Of a stretch of DNA of 30,109 bases, positions 7,864-15,564 are shown one piece after another. Location: contig DATNPH010000135.1 in assembly GCA_036703315.1 (NCBI GenBank), positions 1 to 30,109 on the forward strand, written 5' to 3'. This stretch comes from DATNPH01 sp036703315 (GTDB lineage Bacteria > Cyanobacteriota > Cyanobacteriia > Cyanobacteriales > Coleofasciculaceae). Below the pieces are notes generated by a model. It did no database searches and had not been told where the DNA came from. It worked only from the letters and a program-made list of their open reading frames with translations. The translations under genes were made by a program, and so were the position numbers. Each line of letters begins with the position of its first letter. Position 1 is the stretch's first letter.

Positions 7864-8624
7864 AAAAAATAATCTCCGTCATATAGAACCATTTTACAGT
7901 CACCCCGCGATTCTACGCTTTCAGGGTTACAGGCTAGGTATTTCTAGACGACAACGAAGGGGTTAAAGTTCCAAATTTTAAAAAGAACTTAAATAGATAT
8001 ACAATCTACAGCAAATAAAGAGTATCTTTTACCATAAATAAATATAAAACTTTAAAATAATATTTAGGTCTATTTGAAAATGAATCAAGGAAATAAATTA
8101 TAAGCCTTCAAAATAGAATAAAAATCAGTATTTATTACAATGATTATGACAATAGCAGTAGATGTGCAAGTAAAGCTCTCAGTTTAGGCAACAGTCATGA
8201 TTCATCTGCCTGTGCATCTAGCTGGAGTCCCTTGAGCGCAGACTATTTAGCAGTCGTCGCAAAAAGTATTTTTTGATACAGTTTTTAGTTGGGAAAGTAT
8301 ATTATAAGACAATTTAAAATAAAAAATTATTGCTTTTTGAGAGAACCTAAGGCTCTTGACTATCTACCCAGTTGTTTGTACGGTTTTCTCTAAGAGATTA
8401 ACAATTCAGCTAACAAAAGCCGTCGAATTCTTGAGCATACAGCCGTCTAACTGTCGGCAGTAGAACAAGTAATCAGGTGAGCCTTTGAGTTGTGTTTAGC
8501 CCTAAAATAAGCTGTGTTTATCAAGATGTGTTCCTCACTCAATATGAGTAGATTTACATAATTTTGATTTACAGCTGTTGACTAAATCTTGGGATTTGTA
8601 TCGCACATTAAGGAAAGTCCACTG
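7864..8624. other. Divergent spacer upstream of the SLH-protein gene and first amt gene
   Basis: About 760 bp without a convincing gene, strongly AT-rich between about 7970 and 8340. It contains the NtcA-type promoter for the amt gene at 8266-8305, and therefore an untranslated leader of roughly 310 nt. Within the leader, AGAGAACC near 8341 can pair with GGTTTTCTCT near 8383 with a bulge, and GCCG/CGGC flank 8442-8458. I see no recognised riboswitch and no internal terminator. Confidence 0.6.
8266..8305 (+). promoter_or_regulatory. NtcA-activated promoter of the first amt gene
   Basis: GTA (8266-8268), eight bases, TAC (8277-8279): an exact match to the NtcA consensus GTAN8TAC. Twenty bases later comes TATTAT (8300-8305), a TAN3T -10 box. 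This is the architecture of NtcA class II activated promoters, induced under nitrogen limitation. The spacing equals that at the second amt gene in this window. Confidence 0.78.
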
Positions 8625-10262
8625 ATGATGCCTAGGCTTGCGTTCAATAAAAGTCTCAAAAAGAAAAAGTCCTTATCTAAAAGGAGGCGATACTCTTCAG
8701 ATAGACCAGGAAATTTTTCTTGGTCTACCTCATCTATCAAGCAGTTGCGAATTGCAATTAATCGGCTAACTCCGAGTTGGAAAGCCTGTATACCCGTAGC
8801 AACAATTATCTTTTTAGTCTGGAGCTATGCAGCAGTCGCTCAGGCTCCCGCACCCGCTCCAGCTCCAGGACTCACGATCGCAGACCTGAAGGTAGGTCTA
8901 GACACGATGTGGGTCATGATTGCTGGAATGCTAGTGTTTTTTATGAACGCTGGCTTTTGTATGTTAGAGACAGGTTTTTGCCGCCAAAAGAACGCGGTTA
9001 ACGTTCTGGCGAAAAACCTAATTGTCTTTGCTCTGTCTACTATCGCTTTTTGGATCATTGGCTTTGGCTTAATGTTCAGCGATGGAAACGATTTTTTTGG
9101 CATGGGCGGATTATTTTTAAGTGGAGCTGATAACAGCCCTGCAACTGGAGATGCTTATCAGGGGATCTTCGGGTCACTTAATTGGACAGGGGTGCCGCTA
9201 CTCGCTAAATTCTTTTTCCAGCTAGTGTTTGCTGGAACAGCCGCAACCATTGTTTCTGGTGCTGTAGCTGAACGGATTAAGTTTGTTGACTTTTTGATCT
9301 TCAGCCTATTGCTCGTGGGGATTGCCTATCCAATTACAGGGCATTGGATTTGGGGTGGTGGCTGGCTTGCTAAATTAGGCTTCTATGATTTTGCTGGTTC
9401 TACTGTAGTTCACTCGGTTGGGGGCTGGGCTGCTTTAATGGGAGCAGCATTCCTAGGACCACGGCTTGGTAAATATCAAGATGGTCAAGTGACAGCACTG
9501 CCCGGTCACAATATGAGCATCGCTACTCTAGGTTGCTTAATTCTCTGGCTCGGCTGGTTTGGTTTCAACCCTGGTTCAACAATGGCGGCTGATCCAAATG
9601 CGATCGCTCACATTGCTATCACAACCAACACAGCCGGTGCATTTGGTGGTGTTGCGGCTATAATTACAGCCTGGCTGTATCTCGGTAAGCCTGACCTCTC
9701 GATGATCATCAACGGCATCCTAGCCGGTCTAGTAGCCGTGACAGCCGCTTGTGCTTTCATCAACATTCCGTCAGCTGCGCTCATTGGCATTATTGCTGGT
9801 GTTTTGGTCGTTTTTGCGGTCACCTTCTTTGACAGAATCAAAATTGATGACCCTGTAGGTGCTACGTCTGTTCACCTAGTTTGCGGTGTCTGGGGAACCT
9901 TAGCCGTGGGCTTGTTCAGCGTTGGTCCTGGTGGATATCCCTGGATGGTTGACGTTGCAGGTAAACCAGTCGGTCCACATGGACTATTCTTTGGAGGTGG
10001 CGTCAGCTCACTGAGTCCTCAGATTATTGGGATTCTTGCAGTAGGAGGAATCACTGTTCTCCTCAGCACCATTTTCTGGCTGATCCTTAAAGCGACTCTT
10101 GGTATTCGTGTAACTTCGGAAGAGGAACTGGAAGGTTTAGATATTGGCGAACATGGTATGGAAGCCTACAATGGTTTTCTGAAGGAAGCTGGTGCAAATG
10201 GTATGCACAGTGCTAGCAGTGGTATACCTGGTAAGACTGGTGGAGTAACTGGCAACTATTAG
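8625..10262 (+). CDS. amt: Ammonium transporter, Amt family (first of two)
   Basis: Amt/MEP/Rh channel that moves ammonium across the plasma membrane. The frame opens at a TTG at 8589, but the ATG at 8625 is preferred because AAGGA sits about 10 nt before it, giving 545 residues. The pore's twin histidines are present at His263 (STVVHSVGG) and His417 (TSVHLVCGVWG), with the conserved Asp255 in YDFAG and the MLETGFCRQKN segment typical of the cyanobacterial Amt1/plant AMT1 branch. The C-terminal tail has EEELEGLDIGEHG, the gating and PII-contact region. Unusual: about 55 residues of very basic N-terminus (LKKKKSLSKRRR) precede the signal-like hydrophobic stretch at 56-72, followed by an Ala-Pro repeat. 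Confidence 0.95.
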   Translation: MMPRLAFNKSLKKKKSLSKRRRYSSDRPGNFSWSTSSIKQLRIAINRLTPSWKACIPVATIIFLVWSYAAVAQAPAPAPAPGLTIADLKVGLDTMWVMIAGMLVFFMNAGFCMLETGFCRQKNAVNVLAKNLIVFALSTIAFWIIGFGLMFSDGNDFFGMGGLFLSGADNSPATGDAYQGIFGSLNWTGVPLLAKFFFQLVFAGTAATIVSGAVAERIKFVDFLIFSLLLVGIAYPITGHWIWGGGWLAKLGFYDFAGSTVVHSVGGWAALMGAAFLGPRLGKYQDGQVTALPGHNMSIATLGCLILWLGWFGFNPGSTMAADPNAIAHIAITTNTAGAFGGVAAIITAWLYLGKPDLSMIINGILAGLVAVTAACAFINIPSAALIGIIAGVLVVFAVTFFDRIKIDDPVGATSVHLVCGVWGTLAVGLFSVGPGGYPWMVDVAGKPVGPHGLFFGGGVSSLSPQIIGILAVGGITVLLSTIFWLILKATLGIRVTSEEELEGLDIGEHGMEAYNGFLKEAGANGMHSASSGIPGKTGGVTGNY

Positions 10263-10314
10263 CCAGAGTATTTCAAGTTGGCTCTATTTCTAATACTTAG
10301 GAATTTTAAAGATC

Positions 10315-10359
10315 CCTGCCTTTTTAACTATAGAGTTAGTGGGCAGGCAATTTTTTTTT
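10315..10359 (+). terminator. Intrinsic terminator after the first amt gene
   Basis: CCTGCC (10315-10320) pairs with GGCAGG (10342-10347), with an inner TAACT/AGTTA pairing, followed by nine T residues (10351-10359). Strong rho-independent terminator. The element after the second amt gene is very similar in sequence. Confidence 0.85.
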
Positions 10360-10451
10360 CAAATGAGCAGCAGGATTAGCTCGGCGTAGAATCACTAGGT
10401 ATTGTTGTGATCGCGATCTTCACCCAGTACTGTGTAACTGTTCACCTTTGT

Positions 10452-10913
10452 CTACCGTTGTTGAGGCTTTATTCTCCATATTCTTTCCAAGGTTTCAATC
10501 TGCTTAAGTAAAATAGTCGCTCGATAGGTACGATACTTTCTGTATTGAACCCCAACTAGGATATAGCTGATGAACAACAAGGTAACGGCGATTCCTCCAA
10601 CCGTATCGCTAACTTGAGTGCTTGCCTTTACTGAGCGTGATTGACTAGAGTCAGTAGTCTGGGAAGTGACTACAACAGATTGAGTAGGATGAGATTGCCG
10701 ATTCTTAGTAGCTTGACCATCCTGTACTAATCCTTGATTTGGCGTTTTCTCAGTATTAGCAGCAAGACGGTTTCCCGTGTCATGCACCAAATGCTGCGTC
10801 TGTTTGGTGTTGGTCTGAGGCTCTGTAATACACCCAAAAGCTCCTGGAGCTGGTGCAACCCAGATCGAGCTAGCTAAGGAAATAGTTACAAGATTAAAAA
10901 ATTTGCTTTTCAT
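10452..10913 (-). CDS. Small signal-peptide protein with C-terminal membrane anchor, function unknown
   Basis: A 153-residue protein, antisense in direction to the two amt genes that flank it. Residues 1-25 form a signal peptide ending in a Pro/Ala/Gly-rich region, and Cys28 lies soon after, though it lacks a classical lipobox. Residues about 30-105 are polar, rich in Thr/Gln/Ser and probably disordered. A single transmembrane helix (about 107-124, GGIAVTLLFISYILVGV) is followed by a basic tail (YRKYRTYR) that would face the cytoplasm. No known family is recognised. The well-formed topology makes a real gene more likely than chance, but no catalytic motif is visible. It shares the spacer with the NtcA promoter of the second amt gene. 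Confidence 0.6.
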   Translation of the reverse strand: MKSKFFNLVTISLASSIWVAPAPGAFGCITEPQTNTKQTQHLVHDTGNRLAANTEKTPNQGLVQDGQATKNRQSHPTQSVVVTSQTTDSSQSRSVKASTQVSDTVGGIAVTLLFISYILVGVQYRKYRTYRATILLKQIETLERIWRIKPQQR

Positions 10914-11218
10914 AGCTGCTTGAGCGCACAGTTGACTACCTAAGACTCGAAACTACGCTACAAGCCAATCTGTACAGAGTAAATCCGTTTCCCAGCTTTT
11001 GATTGGCATAAACAAAATATATATTCTGTAACGTAGACTACTATTTTATCTTTGTACCAAGTAGAGTCATCCTCCCTTTTGAAGAATTTATATATGCTTT
11101 CCGAAAAATTTATTTTGAACCAGTTATTTGTAACAGCTGATACAGAATTGCTTGTCATGGAATTGGTGCAATCAGATACATTTGCTACCCGCGATAGATG
11201 TTGTAAGGATCGGAAGAC
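10914..11218. other. Divergent spacer with the NtcA promoter of the second amt gene
   Basis: 305 bp holding the NtcA-type promoter at 11028-11067 and about 145 nt of leader before the GTG start of the second amt gene. Apart from these I see no gene; the minus-strand open frame here overlaps the promoter and has no membrane or domain signature. Confidence 0.6.
11028..11067 (+). promoter_or_regulatory. NtcA-activated promoter of the second amt gene
   Basis: GTA (11028-11030), ACGTAGAC, TAC (11039-11041) is a perfect GTAN8TAC. After exactly 20 bases, TAGAGT (11062-11067) fits the TAN3T -10 box. This is a textbook class II NtcA promoter and implies activation when nitrogen (2-oxoglutarate/glutamine balance) is limiting. 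Confidence 0.85.
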
Positions 11219-12634
11219 GTGTTCAAGAAAGTTCTATTTCCTGGGGCGATCGCCCTGTGGCTACTGTGTGGTCCTCTAATAAGCAGTGCGATGGCTCAAA
11301 CAGCAGAAGCTAAGCCTGCTATTGATACTGGCGACACAGCATGGATGTTGGTTTCGTCGGCTATGGTACTGCTTATGACTCCAGGCCTAGCGTTTTTCTA
11401 TGGGGGACTAGTGCGATCGCGCAACGTCCTAAACACCATGATGATGAGCCTTATCCTCATGGCTTTGGTTGGTGTAACCTGGGTTTTATGGGGCTATAGC
11501 CTTGCCTTTGCACCGAACGCGGTTACCGCTGGAACTGGTGGAGCGGCTCCTACTGTCGATGCTAATCCAATTATTGGCACCTTCAACTGGCTGTTTTTGA
11601 ACAATGTGGCTTTTGACCAACCGGACCCAGTAGGCTATGCTCCGACGATTCCGCATCAAGTGTTTATGGTCTACCAGATGATGTTCGCCATCATCACCCC
11701 CGCCCTAATCTCAGGGGCGATCGTTGAGCGGATGAGTTTTAAAGCATATTTCTGGTTTGTTCTCCTTTGGTCTACCTTTATCTACTCTCCCTTAGCTCAC
11801 TGGGTTTGGGGCAAGGGCTGGATTGGTGCCATGGGAGCCTTAGACTTCGCTGGCGGTACAGTCGTTCACATCAGTTCCGGTGTATCTGCCGTAGTGGCAG
11901 CCTGGGTGATTGGTTCTCGAAAAACCTACCCAGATCAACCAGCAGCCCCCCATAACCTTCCTTACGTGTTACTGGGAATTGGTATGCTCTGGTTTGGCTG
12001 GTTCGGGTTTAACGCTGGTAGTGCATTAGGAGCAGGAGCTCTGGCAGCCGTAGCATTTGTTGCAACAACCGTTGCTCCGGCGGCTGGGGGTCTAACCTGG
12101 GTAATCCTAGAGTGGGTGCTCAGAGGCAAGCCAACGGCACTTGGGATTGCTAGCGGGTTCCTAGCTGGATTGGTCGGCGTTACTCCGGCAGCAGGTTTTG
12201 TGACTCCCATTGGAGCAATTCTAATTGGTTCAATTACCTCTGCTTGCTGTTTCTTTGCTGTTAGCCTTCGGGCAAAGTTACAGTTTGACGACTCTCTGGA
12301 CACCTTTCCCATCCACGGCGTTGGTGGTACGGTGGGCGCGATTCTGACAGGTGTTTTTGCGACCAAAGCCGTTAACAGCGCTGGAAATAATGGATTGCTT
12401 TTCGGCAATCCAGGGTTACTGGTATCGCAAATAGTAGGCGTCGTAGCAACCTACGTCTTTGCGGCTGTTGGCACTTTTATTATCCTTAAACTTCTGAGTT
12501 TAGTCATGGACTTGCGGGTCAAGCCTTCAGAAGAAGAACAAGGTTTGGATATTAATGAACATGGTGAAGAAGGTTATGGAGAGGAGTTCGCCTCAGGATA
12601 CGGTTTTGCGAGTCCCTCTAAGGAAATCCGCTAG
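11219..12634 (+). CDS. amt: Ammonium transporter, Amt family (second of two)
   Basis: Second ammonium channel, 471 residues, starting at GTG with AAGGATCGGA about 6-14 nt upstream. It has a signal peptide (1-26, cut near AMAQ) and closely follows the E. coli AmtB layout: TMs from about 40, FYGGLVRSRNVLN (60-72), Asp209 in LDFAGGTVVH with pore His217, and His366 in FPIHGVGG. The tail EEEQGLDINEHGEEGY is the cytoplasmic segment that meets PII (GlnB/GlnK). It is clearly diverged from the other amt copy in the TM1 region (no CxLETGFC-type segment), so the two are different subclasses and not a recent duplication. Own NtcA promoter and own terminator. Confidence 0.96.
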   Translation: MFKKVLFPGAIALWLLCGPLISSAMAQTAEAKPAIDTGDTAWMLVSSAMVLLMTPGLAFFYGGLVRSRNVLNTMMMSLILMALVGVTWVLWGYSLAFAPNAVTAGTGGAAPTVDANPIIGTFNWLFLNNVAFDQPDPVGYAPTIPHQVFMVYQMMFAIITPALISGAIVERMSFKAYFWFVLLWSTFIYSPLAHWVWGKGWIGAMGALDFAGGTVVHISSGVSAVVAAWVIGSRKTYPDQPAAPHNLPYVLLGIGMLWFGWFGFNAGSALGAGALAAVAFVATTVAPAAGGLTWVILEWVLRGKPTALGIASGFLAGLVGVTPAAGFVTPIGAILIGSITSACCFFAVSLRAKLQFDDSLDTFPIHGVGGTVGAILTGVFATKAVNSAGNNGLLFGNPGLLVSQIVGVVATYVFAAVGTFIILKLLSLVMDLRVKPSEEEQGLDINEHGEEGYGEEFASGYGFASPSKEIR

Positions 12635-12973
12635 ATCAGCTTGTTTGTCCTTATCGTTCAGAGCAAGTTCTGACTTGCTCTAACTCAACAGGAGAGGAAA
12701 ATGTGAGCTGGGGAGGAATCATTAGCTAGATTTCCTCAAATTCCTTAATTTCTAAACCTTTAAAAATTCGTCTGTCTTTTTAATCTTTGAGTTAGGGGAC
12801 AGGCGGAATTTTTTATGAGGAACCATAAAAAAGTTAAAATTTTGTAATAAAATTCCTGGAAGTAGGTTTGTCAAACAAAAATAATCTTTGAGAATCGCCA
12901 GATCAAGTTTGTTTGAGTAGAGCGCGGCGATGCTACTAAAATCTAATCCAAACCAGATGCTGGATCTAATCAA
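12635..12973. other. Spacer downstream of the second amt gene
   Basis: Holds the terminator at 12769-12814 and AT-rich sequence to the GTG start of the hydrolase gene. The minus-strand open frame at 12752-12973 overlaps the terminator and shows no signature. No further gene seen. Confidence 0.55.
12769..12814 (+). terminator. Intrinsic terminator after the second amt gene
   Basis: CGTCTGTC (12769-12776) pairs with GACAGGCG (12798-12805), including one G-U, followed by GAATTTTTT. The loop sequence (TTTTTAATCTTTGAGTTAGGG) is nearly the same as the terminator after the first amt gene. Confidence 0.78.
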
Positions 12974-13813
12974 GTGTCCACTCGCTCGAAGACTTTTTCT
13001 ACTTGGGTTCTCTTATCCCTTGCAGCTAATGGGCTACTCGTAGTGGCGATCGCCTGGGTACTAATGCGTCAGTACCAGTGGTCGATGCCGTCTCCTGTAA
13101 GCCAATCAGTAGCGGCTAGCCATTTACCTGAGTCGAAGCCTGACTCTATAACTGAATTAGGACCCCGGCACCAATTAAATTATCAACAGTGGGTAGCACT
13201 CCTGCAAAAGGAGGCTGATGTAGTGGCTACCGAGAAGCCTAAAAATTTGGCTATACTCCTTGGCGATTCTATAAGCCTATGGTTTCCGAATGAACTGCTG
13301 CCCCCAGAACGAACCTGGCTCAATCAGGGGATTTCTGGCGAAACCTCAGCGGGATTGCTCAATCGCTTGGAATTCTTAGACAAGACTCAACCGGAGGTCA
13401 TTTATCTGCTGATTGGCATTAATGACCTGATTCGGGGGGTGAAAGATGAGACAATTTTGGCAAACCAACAGCTAATTATTCGTTATTTGCGGCAAGTTCA
13501 TCCTCAGACCAAGATTGTCGTTCAGTCAATCTTGCCTCACGGAGGCGATAAAGTAACTTGGGAAGGACGAGATCGCCTCCTATCGCTCCCGAACAGTCGC
13601 ATTCAGGAAATTAACAAGCAGCTGAAGGCGATCGCTAAGGATGAAGGCGTCATGTATCTCGACCTCTATCCCCTCTTTGCTGACAACGACGGCAACCTAA
13701 AAGCTGAGCTAAGTACCGATGGCTTACACCTGAGTCCTCAAGGCTACTCAGTCTGGCGTAATGCACTCATAGTCTTCAACCAGTTTGTATTGGAGCCTCT
13801 AGCCTTGAAGTGA
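12974..13813 (+). CDS. Membrane-anchored SGNH/GDSL-family hydrolase
   Basis: 279 residues, starting at GTG. A single N-terminal hydrophobic segment (about 11-30) would anchor it or act as an uncleaved signal, placing the catalytic domain outside the cytoplasm. The SGNH blocks are all visible: GDS with the nucleophile Ser99 (block I), the Gly of NQGISGET at about 118-124 (block II), GIND with Asn150 (block III) and DGLHLSPQGY with Asp249 and His252 (block V). Family members are esterases, lipases or carbohydrate O-acetylesterases; the block architecture resembles the PAF-acetylhydrolase/GDSL lipase-like type. The substrate cannot be told from sequence. Surface-glycan deacetylation is one possibility given the glycan genes further along, but no operon link is seen. 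Confidence 0.88.
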   Translation: MSTRSKTFSTWVLLSLAANGLLVVAIAWVLMRQYQWSMPSPVSQSVAASHLPESKPDSITELGPRHQLNYQQWVALLQKEADVVATEKPKNLAILLGDSISLWFPNELLPPERTWLNQGISGETSAGLLNRLEFLDKTQPEVIYLLIGINDLIRGVKDETILANQQLIIRYLRQVHPQTKIVVQSILPHGGDKVTWEGRDRLLSLPNSRIQEINKQLKAIAKDEGVMYLDLYPLFADNDGNLKAELSTDGLHLSPQGYSVWRNALIVFNQFVLEPLALK

Positions 13814-13832
13814 AGGAATTGGGGAGTAGAGA

Positions 13833-13897
13833 GTAGTGAGTAGGAAGACAAGCCAGAGGGAAGAGCATTTTTGATATACCCATTCCCCATTCCCCAC
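13833..13897. repeat. Short tandem repeats before ispH
   Basis: GGGGAGTAGAGAGTAGTGAGTAGG near 13833-13853 and two in-register heptamers CATTCCC at about 13881-13894. These are the same general kind of spacer repeat seen near nagA and upstream of the GT-C protein gene. Confidence 0.6.
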
Positions 13898-13978
13898 CTT
13901 CACCCAGCTCAGGTGTCCTAGCATCTTATGATCTAGGTGAATAAGAGTTGTAGAAAGTTATTTCATAGGACACGCTGC

Positions 13979-15187
13979 ATGGACACAAAAGCTTTTAAAC
14001 GATCGCTCCACAGTTCAGAGAACTACCATCGTAAGGGATTTGGTCACGAAGCCGAAGTTGCTACTCAGCTACAGTCAGAGTATCAAAGCAACCTTATTCA
14101 AGAAATTCGCCAGAACAACTATAGCTTGCAACGGGGAGATGTCACCATCCGTCTTGCAGAAGCATTTGGCTTTTGCTGGGGCGTTGAGCGAGCCGTCGCG
14201 ATGGCTTATGAAACCCGCCAACACTTCCCTACTGAGCGTATCTGGATGACTAATGAAATTATTCATAACCCCTCTGTCAACCAGCGTTTGGTAGAGATGA
14301 GAGTGGGGTTTATCCCAGTTGAGCAAGGAAAGAAAGACTTTTCCATCGTCGATAGCGGTGACGTGGTAATTTTACCCGCGTTTGGTGCCAGCGTTCAGGA
14401 AATGCAGCTCTTGAACGACAAAAACTGCAAAATTGTTGATACAACCTGTCCTTGGGTGTCTAAAGTCTGGAACACTGTTGAGAAGCATAAGAAAAAAGAC
14501 TACACCTCGATTATTCACGGTAAGTACAAGCACGAAGAAACAGTCGCCACTAGTTCCTTTGCTGGCAAATACTTAGTGGTACTGAACCTGAAAGAGGCAG
14601 AGTACGTCTCTGACTACATTCTCAATGGTGGCGATCACAATGAGTTTATGAAGAAGTTTAGTCGCGCTTGCTCGTCGGGTTTTGATCCGGATCAGGACTT
14701 GGAGCACATTGGCATTGCTAACCAGACTACTATGCTCAAGAGTGAAACCGAACAGATTGGCAAGCTATTTGAGCGAACAATGATGAAGAAGTATGGTCCA
14801 TCTGAGTTGAACAATCACTTCCAAAGCTTCAACACCATCTGTGATGCTACCCAAGAGCGGCAGGATGCCATGTTGGGGCTAGTAGAAGAAAAGTTAGATT
14901 TGATGGTGGTTATTGGTGGCTTCAACTCCTCCAATACCACTCAGCTGCAACAAATTGCCATTGAGCGGAGCATTCCTTCCTATCACATTGATAGCGCCAA
15001 GCGAATTGGACCAGGAAATCAGGTGGAGCACAAGCCGCTAGGGCGGGATTTAGAAGTAACCCAGAACTGGCTTTCCTCTGGAGACGTTGTTGTGGGCATT
15101 ACGTCTGGAGCTTCAACGCCCGATAAAGTGGTGGAGGAGGTCATCGAGAAGATTTTTGAGCTGAAGGGAGCAATTTTAGCGACTTAA
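13979..15187 (+). CDS. ispH: 4-hydroxy-3-methylbut-2-enyl diphosphate reductase
   Basis: IspH, the last enzyme of the MEP pathway, reduces HMBPP to IPP and DMAPP with a [4Fe-4S] cluster. The frame runs back to a GTG at 13937, but the ATG at 13979 with AGGA upstream gives the N-terminus MDTKAFKRSLHSSENYHRKGFG that cyanobacterial members share, and 402 residues. The cluster cysteines are visible at Cys66 (AFGFCWGVERAV), Cys157 (DTTCPWV) and Cys288 (NTICDATQERQDA), with HNPSVN, NQTTMLKSET and GGFNSSNTTQL forming the substrate pocket. The long form, with an insert before the second half, is the cyanobacterial/plant type. It supplies carotenoid, chlorophyll phytyl and quinone chains. Confidence 0.97.
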   Translation: MDTKAFKRSLHSSENYHRKGFGHEAEVATQLQSEYQSNLIQEIRQNNYSLQRGDVTIRLAEAFGFCWGVERAVAMAYETRQHFPTERIWMTNEIIHNPSVNQRLVEMRVGFIPVEQGKKDFSIVDSGDVVILPAFGASVQEMQLLNDKNCKIVDTTCPWVSKVWNTVEKHKKKDYTSIIHGKYKHEETVATSSFAGKYLVVLNLKEAEYVSDYILNGGDHNEFMKKFSRACSSGFDPDQDLEHIGIANQTTMLKSETEQIGKLFERTMMKKYGPSELNNHFQSFNTICDATQERQDAMLGLVEEKLDLMVVIGGFNSSNTTQLQQIAIERSIPSYHIDSAKRIGPGNQVEHKPLGRDLEVTQNWLSSGDVVVGITSGASTPDKVVEEVIEKIFELKGAILAT

Positions 15188-15564
15188 AACGGTCGGTTCT
15201 ATTCCTGGGTAGGACAATTCACTAATCATTCCCAGACTGATGGGGGCACAAGTTCGCGGGTTTAGGTTGAACAAGAAAGGCTCTTATGCAAAGGGCTCTT
15301 ATGCAGGAGGATTTTCCTCCTGCATAAGAGCCCTTTGCTTCTGGCGAAGGATTTGGATCAAGGGTTACAATCCCCCACTGAAGGTATTCAGTGGCTGGGA
15401 GTGACTGCGGGGAAACAATCCCCCTGACACTCCCCCCTTCTGCCTTCCTTTTTCTGCCCTCTGCCTTCTTCAAATTTTCCCAAACAGAGAATTTCCCTGA
15501 GCCTCAATTCTTCTCAATCCTACAGTTCAAGAAGGTTGTTGCTACTGCCACTCGTTTATTGATA
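15188..15564. other. Spacer between ispH and the GT-C type protein gene
   Basis: 377 bp of non-coding sequence rich in secondary structure: the 24-bp perfect hairpin at 15288-15338, a second hairpin CCACTGAA-GGTA-TTCAGTGG at 15375-15394, and a C/T-rich repeat (CTGCCTTC / CTGCCCT / CTGCCTTC) at about 15440-15471. The plus-strand frame of the downstream gene is open across part of it, but that stretch is repeat-derived and lacks family character. Confidence 0.65.
15288..15338. repeat. Perfect 24-bp inverted repeat with 3-nt loop
   Basis: Positions 15288-15311 are the exact reverse complement of 15315-15338, separated by TTT. The element begins GCAAAGGGCTCTTATGCAGG. A third direct copy of GGCTCTTATGCA lies just before it (about 15279-15290). 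No T-run follows, so it is not a standard intrinsic terminator, although it sits about 100 bp after ispH. It may be a dispersed palindromic element. Confidence 0.9.

Noticed and set aside
8306..8624. Known glutamine-type riboswitch in the amt leader
   Set aside because: I could not find the conserved core of the glnA or downstream-peptide RNA motifs by eye.
12752..12973. Minus-strand open frame of 73 residues after the second amt gene
   Set aside because: It runs through the amt terminator stem and T-run, and its translation has no domain, signal or repeat of note.
15222..15473. Minus-strand open frame of 83 residues between ispH and the GT-C gene
   Set aside because: It is built from the perfect hairpin and C/T-rich repeats; the composition (KKAEGRKRKAEGG) reflects repeat DNA.
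15391..15564. Longer N-terminus for the GT-C type protein
   Set aside because: The stretch is encoded by spacer repeats and carries no family signal; the ATG at 15565 leads directly into TM1.
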